Positions 46,102 through 52,199 of a stretch of DNA of 52,199 bases are shown here, piece after piece. The notes under the pieces are model-generated. The model made no database searches and was not told where the DNA came from. It saw only the letters and a list, made by a program, of their open reading frames with translations. Source of the DNA: an uncultured Coriobacteriaceae bacterium (GTDB taxonomy: Bacteria > Actinomycetota > Coriobacteriia > Coriobacteriales > QAMH01). The stretch spans positions 1 through 52,199 of the forward strand of contig UQUH01000007.1 in the NCBI GenBank assembly GCA_900544245.1. The letters are read 5' to 3'. The position numbers and the translations under genes were made by a program. Position 1 is the first letter of the stretch; each line of letters starts with the position of its first letter.

Positions 46102-46410
46102 ATGGTTCAGCATGCAACTTCAGCAGACTTCGACGAGGTCGTCCTCGGCGCGCAGGAACCCGTGCTCGTGGACTTCTTCGCGACGTGGTGCGGTCCGTGC
46201 AACATGCTCGCGCCTACCATCGAGGAAGTCGCCGACGAGATGCAGGGCAAGGCGCACGTCTTCAAGGTCGACATCGACGAGTGCCGCGACATCGCCATGC
46301 GCTATCACGTCAGCTCCGTGCCGACGCTGATGCTCTTCAAGAACGGCGAAGTGGTCAAGAAGAACGTGGGCGCCGTGCCCAAACACGCGGTCCTCGCGAT
46401 GTTCGATTAG
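46102..46410 (+). CDS. trxA: Thioredoxin
   Basis: A 102-residue thioredoxin with the active site WCGPC (C30, C33) in VDFFATWCGPCNMLAP and the cis-proline in SVPTLMLF. Ribosome site GGAGG before MVQHATS. It reduces protein disulfides in the cytoplasm. The thioredoxin reductase gene follows 27 bp downstream, so the pair forms a self-contained redox operon. Confidence 0.96.
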   Translation: MVQHATSADFDEVVLGAQEPVLVDFFATWCGPCNMLAPTIEEVADEMQGKAHVFKVDIDECRDIAMRYHVSSVPTLMLFKNGEVVKKNVGAVPKHAVLAMFD

Positions 46411-46437
46411 ACGGGACACCAGTCGAAAGGTCCGGCA

Positions 46438-47382
46438 ATGGCAACCGATACGTCAGCATCGGTGTACGACACGCTGATCATCGGGGCGGGTCCGGCGGGA
46501 TTGACCGCCGCGATGTACGCCGCGCGCGCTGGTTTGAAGTGCGCGGTCATCGAGCGACTCGCCCCCGGTGGCCAGATGGCGCTCACCGAGCATCTGGAAA
46601 ACTATCCCGGCTTCAACCAGTCGACGAGCGGGTACGAGCTCTCGCAGGTGATGGAGGCCCAGGCGACGCAGTTTGGCGCCGAGACCATCTACGATGCGGT
46701 CCTCTCCGTCGACTTCACGACATGCCCCAAGAAGCTCTTCCTCGCCTCGGGTAAGGAGCTGCTCGCCCGGACGGTGATCATCGCCACGGGCGTACGTCCC
46801 GCGAAGCTGCAGATTCCCGGCGAGGAGGAGTTCTCCGGCTCGGGCATTTCCTATTGCGCGACGTGTGACGGCAACTTCTTCCGCGACAAGGACGTGTGCG
46901 TCGTCGGTGGCGGCAACACCGCCGTGGCAGATGCCATCTACCTTTCGAGGATATGCCACAAGGTCAGCATCATCGTGCGTCGCGACGTGCTGCGCGCGAC
47001 GGCGATCTACAACATCAAGCTCAGGGAGTTCGATAACGTCGAGATCATCTGGAACACGACAGTCGAAGAGGTCATCGGCAGCGACTTCGTCGTGACGGGT
47101 ATCAAGGTCAAGAACGCCATAACGGGTGAAGAGCGCACCATCGATTGCGCGGCCCTCTTCGTCGCCATCGGCACTGTGCCCAACGTCGAGTTTCTGGGCG
47201 ATGCTGTGGAGCGCGACGCCACGGGCCACATCGTCACCAACAGCGTGGGCGAGACGAGCGTGCCCGGCGTCTACGCCGCCGGCGACATCCGCTCCAAGAA
47301 GCTGCGGCAGATCACGACGGCCGTCGCCGACGGTGCCAATGCCGCCGAGGACGCGGCCGAGTACCTCATCCAGCACGAATAG
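46438..47382 (+). CDS. trxB: Thioredoxin reductase
   Basis: A 314-residue flavoprotein with FAD motif IIGAGPAGLTAAMYAAR, redox-active C140-A-T-C143 in SYCATCDG, NADPH-binding VVGGGNTAVADAIYL and the FAD-binding C-terminal GVYAAGDIRSKKLRQ. Length and layout are those of low-molecular-weight TrxB. AAAGG ribosome site. It recycles the adjacent thioredoxin. Confidence 0.96.
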   Translation: MATDTSASVYDTLIIGAGPAGLTAAMYAARAGLKCAVIERLAPGGQMALTEHLENYPGFNQSTSGYELSQVMEAQATQFGAETIYDAVLSVDFTTCPKKLFLASGKELLARTVIIATGVRPAKLQIPGEEEFSGSGISYCATCDGNFFRDKDVCVVGGGNTAVADAIYLSRICHKVSIIVRRDVLRATAIYNIKLREFDNVEIIWNTTVEEVIGSDFVVTGIKVKNAITGEERTIDCAALFVAIGTVPNVEFLGDAVERDATGHIVTNSVGETSVPGVYAAGDIRSKKLRQITTAVADGANAAEDAAEYLIQHE

Positions 47383-47392
47383 GCAATCATGC

Positions 47393-47582
47393 TGCGCGTT
47401 TTTTGCGTTTTCCTAGCGCTTGAAAGAGGGCAAGGAAAGTTTTTTACGTTTTCCTAGCGTATATGCTGCCTGAACCCTAGGAAAACGTCGAAAACGTGCA
47501 GCGGCATGGCCCGTCGGCTAGGAAAATGGCGAAAACGTGCATCGGCCTGGTTCGCTTGTTAGGAAAACGAAAATAACGTGCA
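47393..47582. repeat. Five-copy 24-bp repeat array on a 41-bp pitch, with an orientation switch
   Basis: Consensus CTAGGAAAACG-NCG-AAAACGTGCA. Copies at 47477-47500, 47518-47541 and 47559-47582 (plus orientation) start exactly 41 bp apart. Two reverse-orientation, more degenerate copies at 47393-47416 and 47434-47457 are also 41 bp apart. The switch between copies 2 and 3 uses a 43-bp step. Spacers are 17 bp (19 bp at the switch). The array occupies most of the 355-bp gap between trxB and glnA. Confidence 0.85.
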
Positions 47583-47673
47583 GATGTGGGACGGATAGAA
47601 GGCGAGCAGCTGCCGCCCCGCGAGATGCTCTCATCTTCAAATCGTTAAAACGTTCGAAACATAATGGCTATAT

Positions 47674-47690
47674 CGTGAATCTCGTTCACG
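47674..47690. promoter_or_regulatory. Inverted repeat upstream of glnA
   Basis: CGTGAA-N5-TTCACG, a perfect 6-bp inverted repeat 48 bp before the glnA start, in the only AT-rich part of the leader (ATAATGGCTATATCG precedes it). Possibly an operator for nitrogen control; not matched to a known box. Confidence 0.45.
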
Positions 47691-47737
47691 TGCGATACAC
47701 TACTGCCCAATACCGACGAAGCCTGAGGGAGAAGCAC

Positions 47738-49828
47738 ATGGCCGAGGAAATCAGCAAGATCTACGGAAGCATGGTGTTCAACGACAAGGTCATGCACGAC
47801 CGGCTGCCCAAGCCGGTGTACAAGAGCCTGCACGAGACCATTCAGAACGGCACCGCGCTTGACGAGGATTCGGCCAACGCCGTGGCGCATGCCATGAAGG
47901 AGTGGGCCATCGAGAATGGATGCACGCACTACACGCATTGGTTCCAACCGCTTTCCGGCATCACCTCCGAGAAGCATGACGCCTTCATCGACCCGCTGGG
48001 TGACGGCATGGCCATCACGTCGTTTTCGGGCAAGGAGCTCATCCAGGGCGAGCCGGACGCGTCGTCGTTCCCGAGCGGCGGCTTGCGTGGTACGGCCGAG
48101 GCGCGTGGCTACACGGCCTGGGATCCCACGAGCTTCGCGTTCATCAAGGACGAGGTGCTCTGCATTCCCACGGCGTTCATCTCCTACACCGGCGAATCCC
48201 TCGACAAGAAGACGCCGCTGCTGCGCAGCATGAAGGCGATCTCCGACCAGGCAAAGCGTGTGCTTTCCTGCTTTGGAGTTGACGACGTTCCGCAGGTCAT
48301 CACGACGGTCGGTGCCGAGCAGGAGTACTTCCTCGTCAAGGAGGAGGACTACCGGCGTCGTCCCGACCTCATCATGTGCGGGCGAACCCTCTTCGGTGCC
48401 CATCCCACGAAGGGCCAGGAGCTCGAGGAGCACTACTTCGGCGCCATTCGCGAGGTCGTGAGCGACTTCATGAAAGAGGTCGATGGCACGCTATGGCGCA
48501 TGGGCGTGGATGCCAAGACCAAGCATAACGAGGTCGCTCCGTGCCAGCACGAAATCGCGCCCATCTTCTCGCGCGCGAACGTCGCCATCGACAATAACCT
48601 TCTGACGATGGAGGTCCTGCGTGAGGCGGCACCCCACCATGGTCTCGCCTGCCTGCTCAACGAGAAACCCTTCAAGGGCATCAACGGTTCGGGCAAGCAT
48701 AACAACTGGTCCATCGCCGCACCCGGTCTCAATATGCTCAACCCGGGCGATGATCCTGCGCACAACTACATTTTCCTGCTTTCGTTGGCCGCGGTCATCC
48801 AGGCCGTCGATGATTATCAGGAGCTGCTGCGTGCCACGGTCGCGTCCGCAGGCAACGATCACCGCCTCGGCGCGAACGAGGCACCGCCCGCCATCGTGTC
48901 GATCTTCCTGGGCGACGAGCTCACGAGCATCGTCGACGCCATCGCGGCGGGCGAGGACGCCGTCTCGCACAAGATGGGGCGCATGGACCTGGGCAGCGAG
49001 GTGCTTCCCTCGCTCGAGCAGGACAACACCGACCGCAATCGCACGTCGCCGTTTGCCTTTACCGGCAACCGCTTCGAGTTCCGCATGCCGGGAAGCGAGC
49101 TCAACCTGTCGTCTCCCAACACGGTGCTCAACGCCGCCGTGGCCAAGAGCTTCAAGGAATACGCCGATCGCCTCGAGGGCGCTGCGGACGTCGAGGCCGA
49201 GGCGCTCGCCATTTGCCGTGAAGTCTTCAACGATCACAAGCGCATCATCTTCAACGGCAACGGGTATTCGGAAGAGTGGCCCATCGAGGCCGAACGTCGC
49301 GGCCTTGCCAACAACCGCACGACGCCCGATGCTCTGCAGGCCTACATCAAGCCCGAGAGCATCGAGCTCATGGACAGCTTCGGCATCCTCGACGAGGCCG
49401 AGATGCGCGCCCGCTACGGCGTCGACATGGAGCATTACGCCAAGGTGAAGAACATCGAGGCAATGTGCATGCTCGATATCGCGAACCGCATCATCACGCC
49501 GGCCGTCATCAAGTACAGCAAGGTCGTCGCCGACGAGATCATTGCGAAGAAGGCCGTCAACCCCGACCTTTCGGCCGAGACCGAGGAGAAGCTGCTCGAG
49601 CGCCTGTCGGATTGCCTGCATGAAATGGGTCTCAAGACGCATGCGCTGCACATGCTGCACGAGGAGGCCTACGACAAGGAAACGTGGCCCGAGCGCGCGG
49701 CCGCCTACGTCGAGCTCGTCGTGCCCGCCATGGATAACCTGCGCGCCGTCGCCGACCGTCTCGAAGAGCTCACCGACCGCGCATATTGGCCGCTGCCCAC
49801 GTACAACGACATGCTGTTCTACGTCTAG
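47738..49828 (+). CDS. glnA: Type III glutamine synthetase
   Basis: A 696-residue GSIII. Landmarks include SSFPSGGLRGTAEARGYTAWD near the N-terminus, TTVGAEQEYFLV (metal-binding glutamates), KHNEVAPCQHEIAPIFSRA and FKGINGSGKHNNWSI, all characteristic of the GlnN/GSIII class of anaerobes and cyanobacteria. It condenses glutamate and ammonia with ATP. The start MAEEISKIYG has GAGGGAG upstream; longer in-frame extensions run through the intergenic repeats. Regulation may act through the upstream inverted repeat or the 41-bp array. Confidence 0.96.
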   Translation: MAEEISKIYGSMVFNDKVMHDRLPKPVYKSLHETIQNGTALDEDSANAVAHAMKEWAIENGCTHYTHWFQPLSGITSEKHDAFIDPLGDGMAITSFSGKELIQGEPDASSFPSGGLRGTAEARGYTAWDPTSFAFIKDEVLCIPTAFISYTGESLDKKTPLLRSMKAISDQAKRVLSCFGVDDVPQVITTVGAEQEYFLVKEEDYRRRPDLIMCGRTLFGAHPTKGQELEEHYFGAIREVVSDFMKEVDGTLWRMGVDAKTKHNEVAPCQHEIAPIFSRANVAIDNNLLTMEVLREAAPHHGLACLLNEKPFKGINGSGKHNNWSIAAPGLNMLNPGDDPAHNYIFLLSLAAVIQAVDDYQELLRATVASAGNDHRLGANEAPPAIVSIFLGDELTSIVDAIAAGEDAVSHKMGRMDLGSEVLPSLEQDNTDRNRTSPFAFTGNRFEFRMPGSELNLSSPNTVLNAAVAKSFKEYADRLEGAADVEAEALAICREVFNDHKRIIFNGNGYSEEWPIEAERRGLANNRTTPDALQAYIKPESIELMDSFGILDEAEMRARYGVDMEHYAKVKNIEAMCMLDIANRIITPAVIKYSKVVADEIIAKKAVNPDLSAETEEKLLERLSDCLHEMGLKTHALHMLHEEAYDKETWPERAAAYVELVVPAMDNLRAVADRLEELTDRAYWPLPTYNDMLFYV

Positions 49829-49847
49829 ACGCCCTGCCCGTCCGTTT

Positions 49848-49890
49848 GCGATACAATTTCCAGAAACCCTTTTTCAGGAAATCGTATCGC
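49848..49890 (+). other. Hairpin directly in front of the glmM ribosome site
   Basis: GCGATAC-A-ATTTCC (49848-49861) pairs with GGAAAT-C-GTATCGC (49877-49890), a 13-bp stem with one mismatch and a 15-nt loop. The 3' arm abuts GGGAGG of glmM. The left arm also contains a TACAAT -10-like element. It may separate glnA from glmM or modulate glmM translation. Confidence 0.55.
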
Positions 49891-49900
49891 GGGAGGCGGC

Positions 49901-51145
49901 ATGGCTCGACTGTTTGGCACGGATGGCGTTCGCGGCGTCGCGGGTGAGGAGCTTGACCGCGACCTGGCGGTAGCTTTGGGACGCGCGGCGGTCCGCAAGA
50001 TCGGCAAGCGCATCTTCATCGGCAGGGATAGCCGCGAGTCGGGCCCCATGCTCGAGCAGGCGCTCATCGACGGCATCTGCGCCGAAGGCGGTCAGCCCGC
50101 CATCGTGGGCATCGTGCCGACGCCCGCCATCGCCCTCATCACGCGCGAGATGGGAGCCAATTGCGGCATCGTCATCTCGGCGAGTCACAATCCGCCCGAA
50201 TATAACGGCATCAAGTTCTTCGATGGCGAGGGCTACAAGCTTCCCGACGCGGTCGAGGACGAGATGCAGGCGATTGTCGAGGAGATCCGCGGCGAACAGG
50301 TCGAGACCGGCCAGGCCCGCCCCGTACCCAACGCCGCCCTCTACTACGCCAATCATGCGGCCGCGGTGCTGCAGGAGCGCGGCGTTGATTTGTCCGGCAT
50401 GAAGATCGCCGTCGATTGTGCCCACGGCGCATCGTGCGAGACGACGCCGGCCACCTTGCGCGCACTAGGCGCCGAGGTCTTCGTCATCAACGGCGATCCG
50501 GATGGCAGCGAGATCAACGTGGGCTGCGGGTCGACGCATCTCGAGCCGGTGAAGTTCCTCATGGAAAGCCGCGGTGCCGATATCGCGATCGCCCATGACG
50601 GCGATGCCGACCGCATGCTCGCGCTCGCGCCCGACGGTACGGTCATCGATGGCGATTTCCTGCTCGCCATCTGCGCCAAGGACCTCAAGGAACGCGGCCT
50701 GCTCGACAACAACCTCGTCGTGTCGACGGTCATGGCCAACCTGGGCTTCCAGCTCGCGATGAGGCGCGAGGGCATCGATGTCATCACCACGAAGGTGGGC
50801 GATCGCTACGTGCTCGAGGCCATGCGCGAACATGGTGCCGTGCTCGGCGGCGAGCAGTCCGGCCACATCATCTTCGGCAAGCGCAACACGACGGGCGATG
50901 GTCTCGTGTCCGCGCTCGAGCTGCTGGGCGTTATCGCTGCAAGTGGCAAGACGGCCACGGAGCTCATGAGCGTCATGGAGAAGTTCCCGCAGGCGCTCGT
51001 GAACGTTCGCGTCACCGATCGCACGCTCTACGATGGCAACGAGGCCATCGCCGCTGCCGAGGCTGCCGCCCGTGAGGCCGCCGAGGCTGCCGCTGCGGAG
51101 ACTGCTGCCGAAGAGGCCGCTCCGGAAGCTCCCGCCGCCGAATAA
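49901..51145 (+). CDS. glmM: Phosphoglucosamine mutase, C-terminal domain replaced at a contig junction
   Basis: The first ~380 residues are a normal GlmM: MARLFGTDGVRGVAG, catalytic serine in VISASHNPPEYNGIK, Mg2+ loop DGDADRM and sugar-binding GGEQSGHIIF. It converts glucosamine-6-P to glucosamine-1-P for peptidoglycan. After TDRTLYDGNEAIAAA, however, the sequence becomes a ~30-residue Ala/Glu-rich tail that ends at 51145, and the phosphate-binding domain 4 (RPSGTEP loop, ~65 residues) is missing. The tail most likely belongs to a different, Bacteroidales gene, so the open frame is a hybrid and not a natural truncation. GGGAGG start site. Confidence 0.85.
   Translation: MARLFGTDGVRGVAGEELDRDLAVALGRAAVRKIGKRIFIGRDSRESGPMLEQALIDGICAEGGQPAIVGIVPTPAIALITREMGANCGIVISASHNPPEYNGIKFFDGEGYKLPDAVEDEMQAIVEEIRGEQVETGQARPVPNAALYYANHAAAVLQERGVDLSGMKIAVDCAHGASCETTPATLRALGAEVFVINGDPDGSEINVGCGSTHLEPVKFLMESRGADIAIAHDGDADRMLALAPDGTVIDGDFLLAICAKDLKERGLLDNNLVVSTVMANLGFQLAMRREGIDVITTKVGDRYVLEAMREHGAVLGGEQSGHIIFGKRNTTGDGLVSALELLGVIAASGKTATELMSVMEKFPQALVNVRVTDRTLYDGNEAIAAAEAAAREAAEAAAAETAAEEAAPEAPAAE
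51045..51090. other. Probable chimeric assembly junction
   Basis: Within this GCC-repeat-rich stretch the frame changes from GlmM to an Ala/Glu-rich tail; everything beyond (terminator style, absence of AGGAGG sites, RimM and MnmA sequences) looks like Bacteroidales, whereas everything before looks like Coriobacteriia. Low-complexity GCCGCTGCCGAGGCTGCC could have bridged two genomes during assembly. The exact base cannot be fixed by eye. Confidence 0.7.
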
Positions 51146-51194
51146 TAAGGCGACACAGGGAAGGGACGCGGCAAGACGTTTCCCGATCCGAATA

Positions 51195-51234
51195 AAAACG
51201 GTAAACTTCCCACGGGAAGATTACCGTTTTTTTT
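51195..51234 (+). terminator. Rho-independent terminator before rimM
   Basis: AAAACGGTAA (51195-51204) with TTACCGTTTT (51221-51230), plus inner CTTCC/GGAAG around CACG, followed by TTTT. It is an A/U-flanked stem, different in style from the GC-rich hairpins earlier in the window, and it ends the gene whose tail precedes it. Confidence 0.9.
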
Positions 51235-51261
51235 GTATTTTTACGCCATAATTCAACCGAC

Positions 51262-51825
51262 ATGATCATTCCCGCAGGCAGAATCAACAAACTTTTCGGC
51301 ACGGAGGGCGGAGTGATGCTCTCGCTCTACCCCGCTTTCCCCGAGGATTTCACGACCGACACCCCGCTGCGCGTCACCATTGACGCGCTGGAGGTTCCGC
51401 TCTGGTGCGAGCGTTTCGAACGCCGCGGCCAGTCGGGAGCCACGGCGACATTCGCCGATTTCGACACCGAGCGCAGGGCGCAGGAGCTTGTCGGGCTGGA
51501 ATTCCGGATCGAGATGAACGGCGAAGAGGACGACGACGAATTTTACCTCGAAGACCTGATCGGCTTCGCGGTCGTGGCCGAAGAGGCCGGAGCCTCGTCC
51601 GGAAGGGCGGCGACCGCCGCCGGCGAAACCGGGTCATGCGCCTCCGGGAAACTCTGCGGGACGGTCACCGACTACTACGACAGCGACGCCAATCCGCTGT
51701 TCGAACTGGAGATCGGCGGACGGCAGGTGCTGGTCCCCGCCGTCGAGGAGTTCATCGCCCGCATCGACTTCGAGGGGCGCACGATGCACCTGGTGCTGCC
51801 CGAAGGACTCTTGACATTGGAATAA
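51262..51825 (+). CDS. rimM: Ribosome maturation factor RimM (Bacteroidales type)
   Basis: A 187-residue RimM: N-terminal beta-barrel IPAGRINKLFGTEGGVMLSL and C-terminal PRC barrel with LCGTVTDYYDSDANPLFELE and VLVPAVEEFIARIDF, and the family ending LPEGLLTLE. It assists 30S assembly at the S13/S19 region. A low-complexity Gly/Ala/Ser insert (about residues 108-130) separates the domains. No ribosome site precedes the start, as is normal in Bacteroidota. It precedes mnmA by 2 bp. Sequence character differs from the rest of the window. Confidence 0.9.
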   Translation: MIIPAGRINKLFGTEGGVMLSLYPAFPEDFTTDTPLRVTIDALEVPLWCERFERRGQSGATATFADFDTERRAQELVGLEFRIEMNGEEDDDEFYLEDLIGFAVVAEEAGASSGRAATAAGETGSCASGKLCGTVTDYYDSDANPLFELEIGGRQVLVPAVEEFIARIDFEGRTMHLVLPEGLLTLE

Positions 51826-51827
51826 GG

Positions 51828-52199
51828 ATGGCACGGGTGGTAATCGGACTTTCGGGCGGCGTCGATTCGTCGGTGGCGGCCTGGCTCCTCAAGGAGCAGG
51901 GGCATGAGGTCGTAGGGCTTTTTATGATCAACTGGCACGACACGACGGGAACGCTTGAAGGCGACTGTCCGTGGCACGACGACCGGGTTTTCGCCGAACT
52001 CGTGGCCAGGAAACTCGACATCGAGCTGCACGTGGTCGACCTCTCGGCAGACTACCGCACGCGTGTCGTGGATTACATGTTCGCCGAATACGAACGGGGC
52101 CGCACGCCCAATCCCGACGTGCTGTGCAACCGCGAAATCAAATTCGACGTATTCCTGCGCGAGGCGCTGAAGCTGGGCGCCGACTACGTGGCCACGGGC
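51828..52199 (+). CDS. mnmA: tRNA-specific 2-thiouridylase MnmA, N-terminal part (runs off the window)
   Basis: The frame opens with ATG 51828 and is still open at the window end (124 codons). The PP-loop GLSGGVDSSVAAWLL binds ATP, and the first catalytic cysteine is in NPDVLCNREIKF. The WHDTTGTLEGDCPWHDD segment is typical of Bacteroidales MnmA. The enzyme thiolates U34 of tRNAs for Lys, Glu and Gln. It overlaps no gene and follows rimM by 2 bp. Confidence 0.93.
   Translation, partial: MARVVIGLSGGVDSSVAAWLLKEQGHEVVGLFMINWHDTTGTLEGDCPWHDDRVFAELVARKLDIELHVVDLSADYRTRVVDYMFAEYERGRTPNPDVLCNREIKFDVFLREALKLGADYVATG

Noticed and set aside
47393..47582. CRISPR array
   Set aside because: Repeats (24 bp) are longer than the spacers (17 bp), they diverge and change orientation, and no cas gene is nearby.
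51065..51145. Natural Ala-rich C-terminus of GlmM
   Set aside because: All GlmM enzymes need the RPSGTEP phosphate-binding domain, which is wholly missing here, and the downstream genes belong to a different type of organism.

Overview
The window reads as a high-GC, anaerobic, gut-type actinobacterium of the Coriobacteriia (Eggerthellaceae-like), up to about position 51,050. The evidence is indirect: a Tat-exported molybdopterin oxidoreductase with ferredoxin and NrfD subunits, a type III glutamine synthetase, a TAXI-TRAP uptake system, a Lic-type choline locus, a Gram-positive LexA box and strong AGGAGG ribosome sites. The last ~1.1 kb (rimM, mnmA) looks like Bacteroidales/Alistipes DNA. It is joined inside glmM at a GCC-rich stretch, and the most economical reading is a chimeric metagenome contig.

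Layout. 1-545: end of a membrane protein gene. 670-5835: a Bce-like peptide-sensing module (small membrane protein, ABC ATPase, FtsX-like permease, intramembrane-sensing kinase, response regulator) with two matching CTTAC-N6-GTAAG boxes, one upstream of each transcription unit. 5952-7289: CLC channel. 7434-14865: TetR regulator, radical SAM protein, a three-subunit molybdoenzyme and a flavodoxin-like lipoprotein, apparently one transcription unit. 14893-15843: CorA. 16101-19755: FecBCD-like metal-chelate ABC importer plus a methyltransferase, transcribed leftwards. 20022-22899: a wHTH-LicC-LicA fusion and a LicB-like choline transporter. 22971-28532: DUF2974-like hydrolase, CDF metal exporter, TAXI-TRAP system. 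28769-32971: flavin reductase, diacylglycerol kinase, exported endonuclease/phosphatase-fold protein, NUDIX hydrolase, Hsp33.

33,000-34,600 is a small accessory patch: an AT-richer unknown gene, a run of 12 G and an RHH/PIN toxin-antitoxin pair. 34626-39425: cysteine-synthase family enzyme, NSS transporter, UbiB kinase and a phasin-like protein. 39530-45900: mfd and uvrA, convergent and sharing one CTAG at their stops, with a LexA box before uvrA. 46102-47382: trxA-trxB. 47393-47582: five copies of a 24-bp repeat on a 41-bp pitch. 47738-49828: glnA type III. 49901-51145: glmM, which loses its C-terminal domain at the junction.

Dispersed structure. A 35-50 bp palindrome with core ATGAGACAG...CTGTCTCAT occurs five times, usually within a few bases of stop codons. 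Two much longer inverted repeats lie at 3784-3983 and 15863-15967. No tRNA, rRNA, insertion sequence or CRISPR array was recognised.
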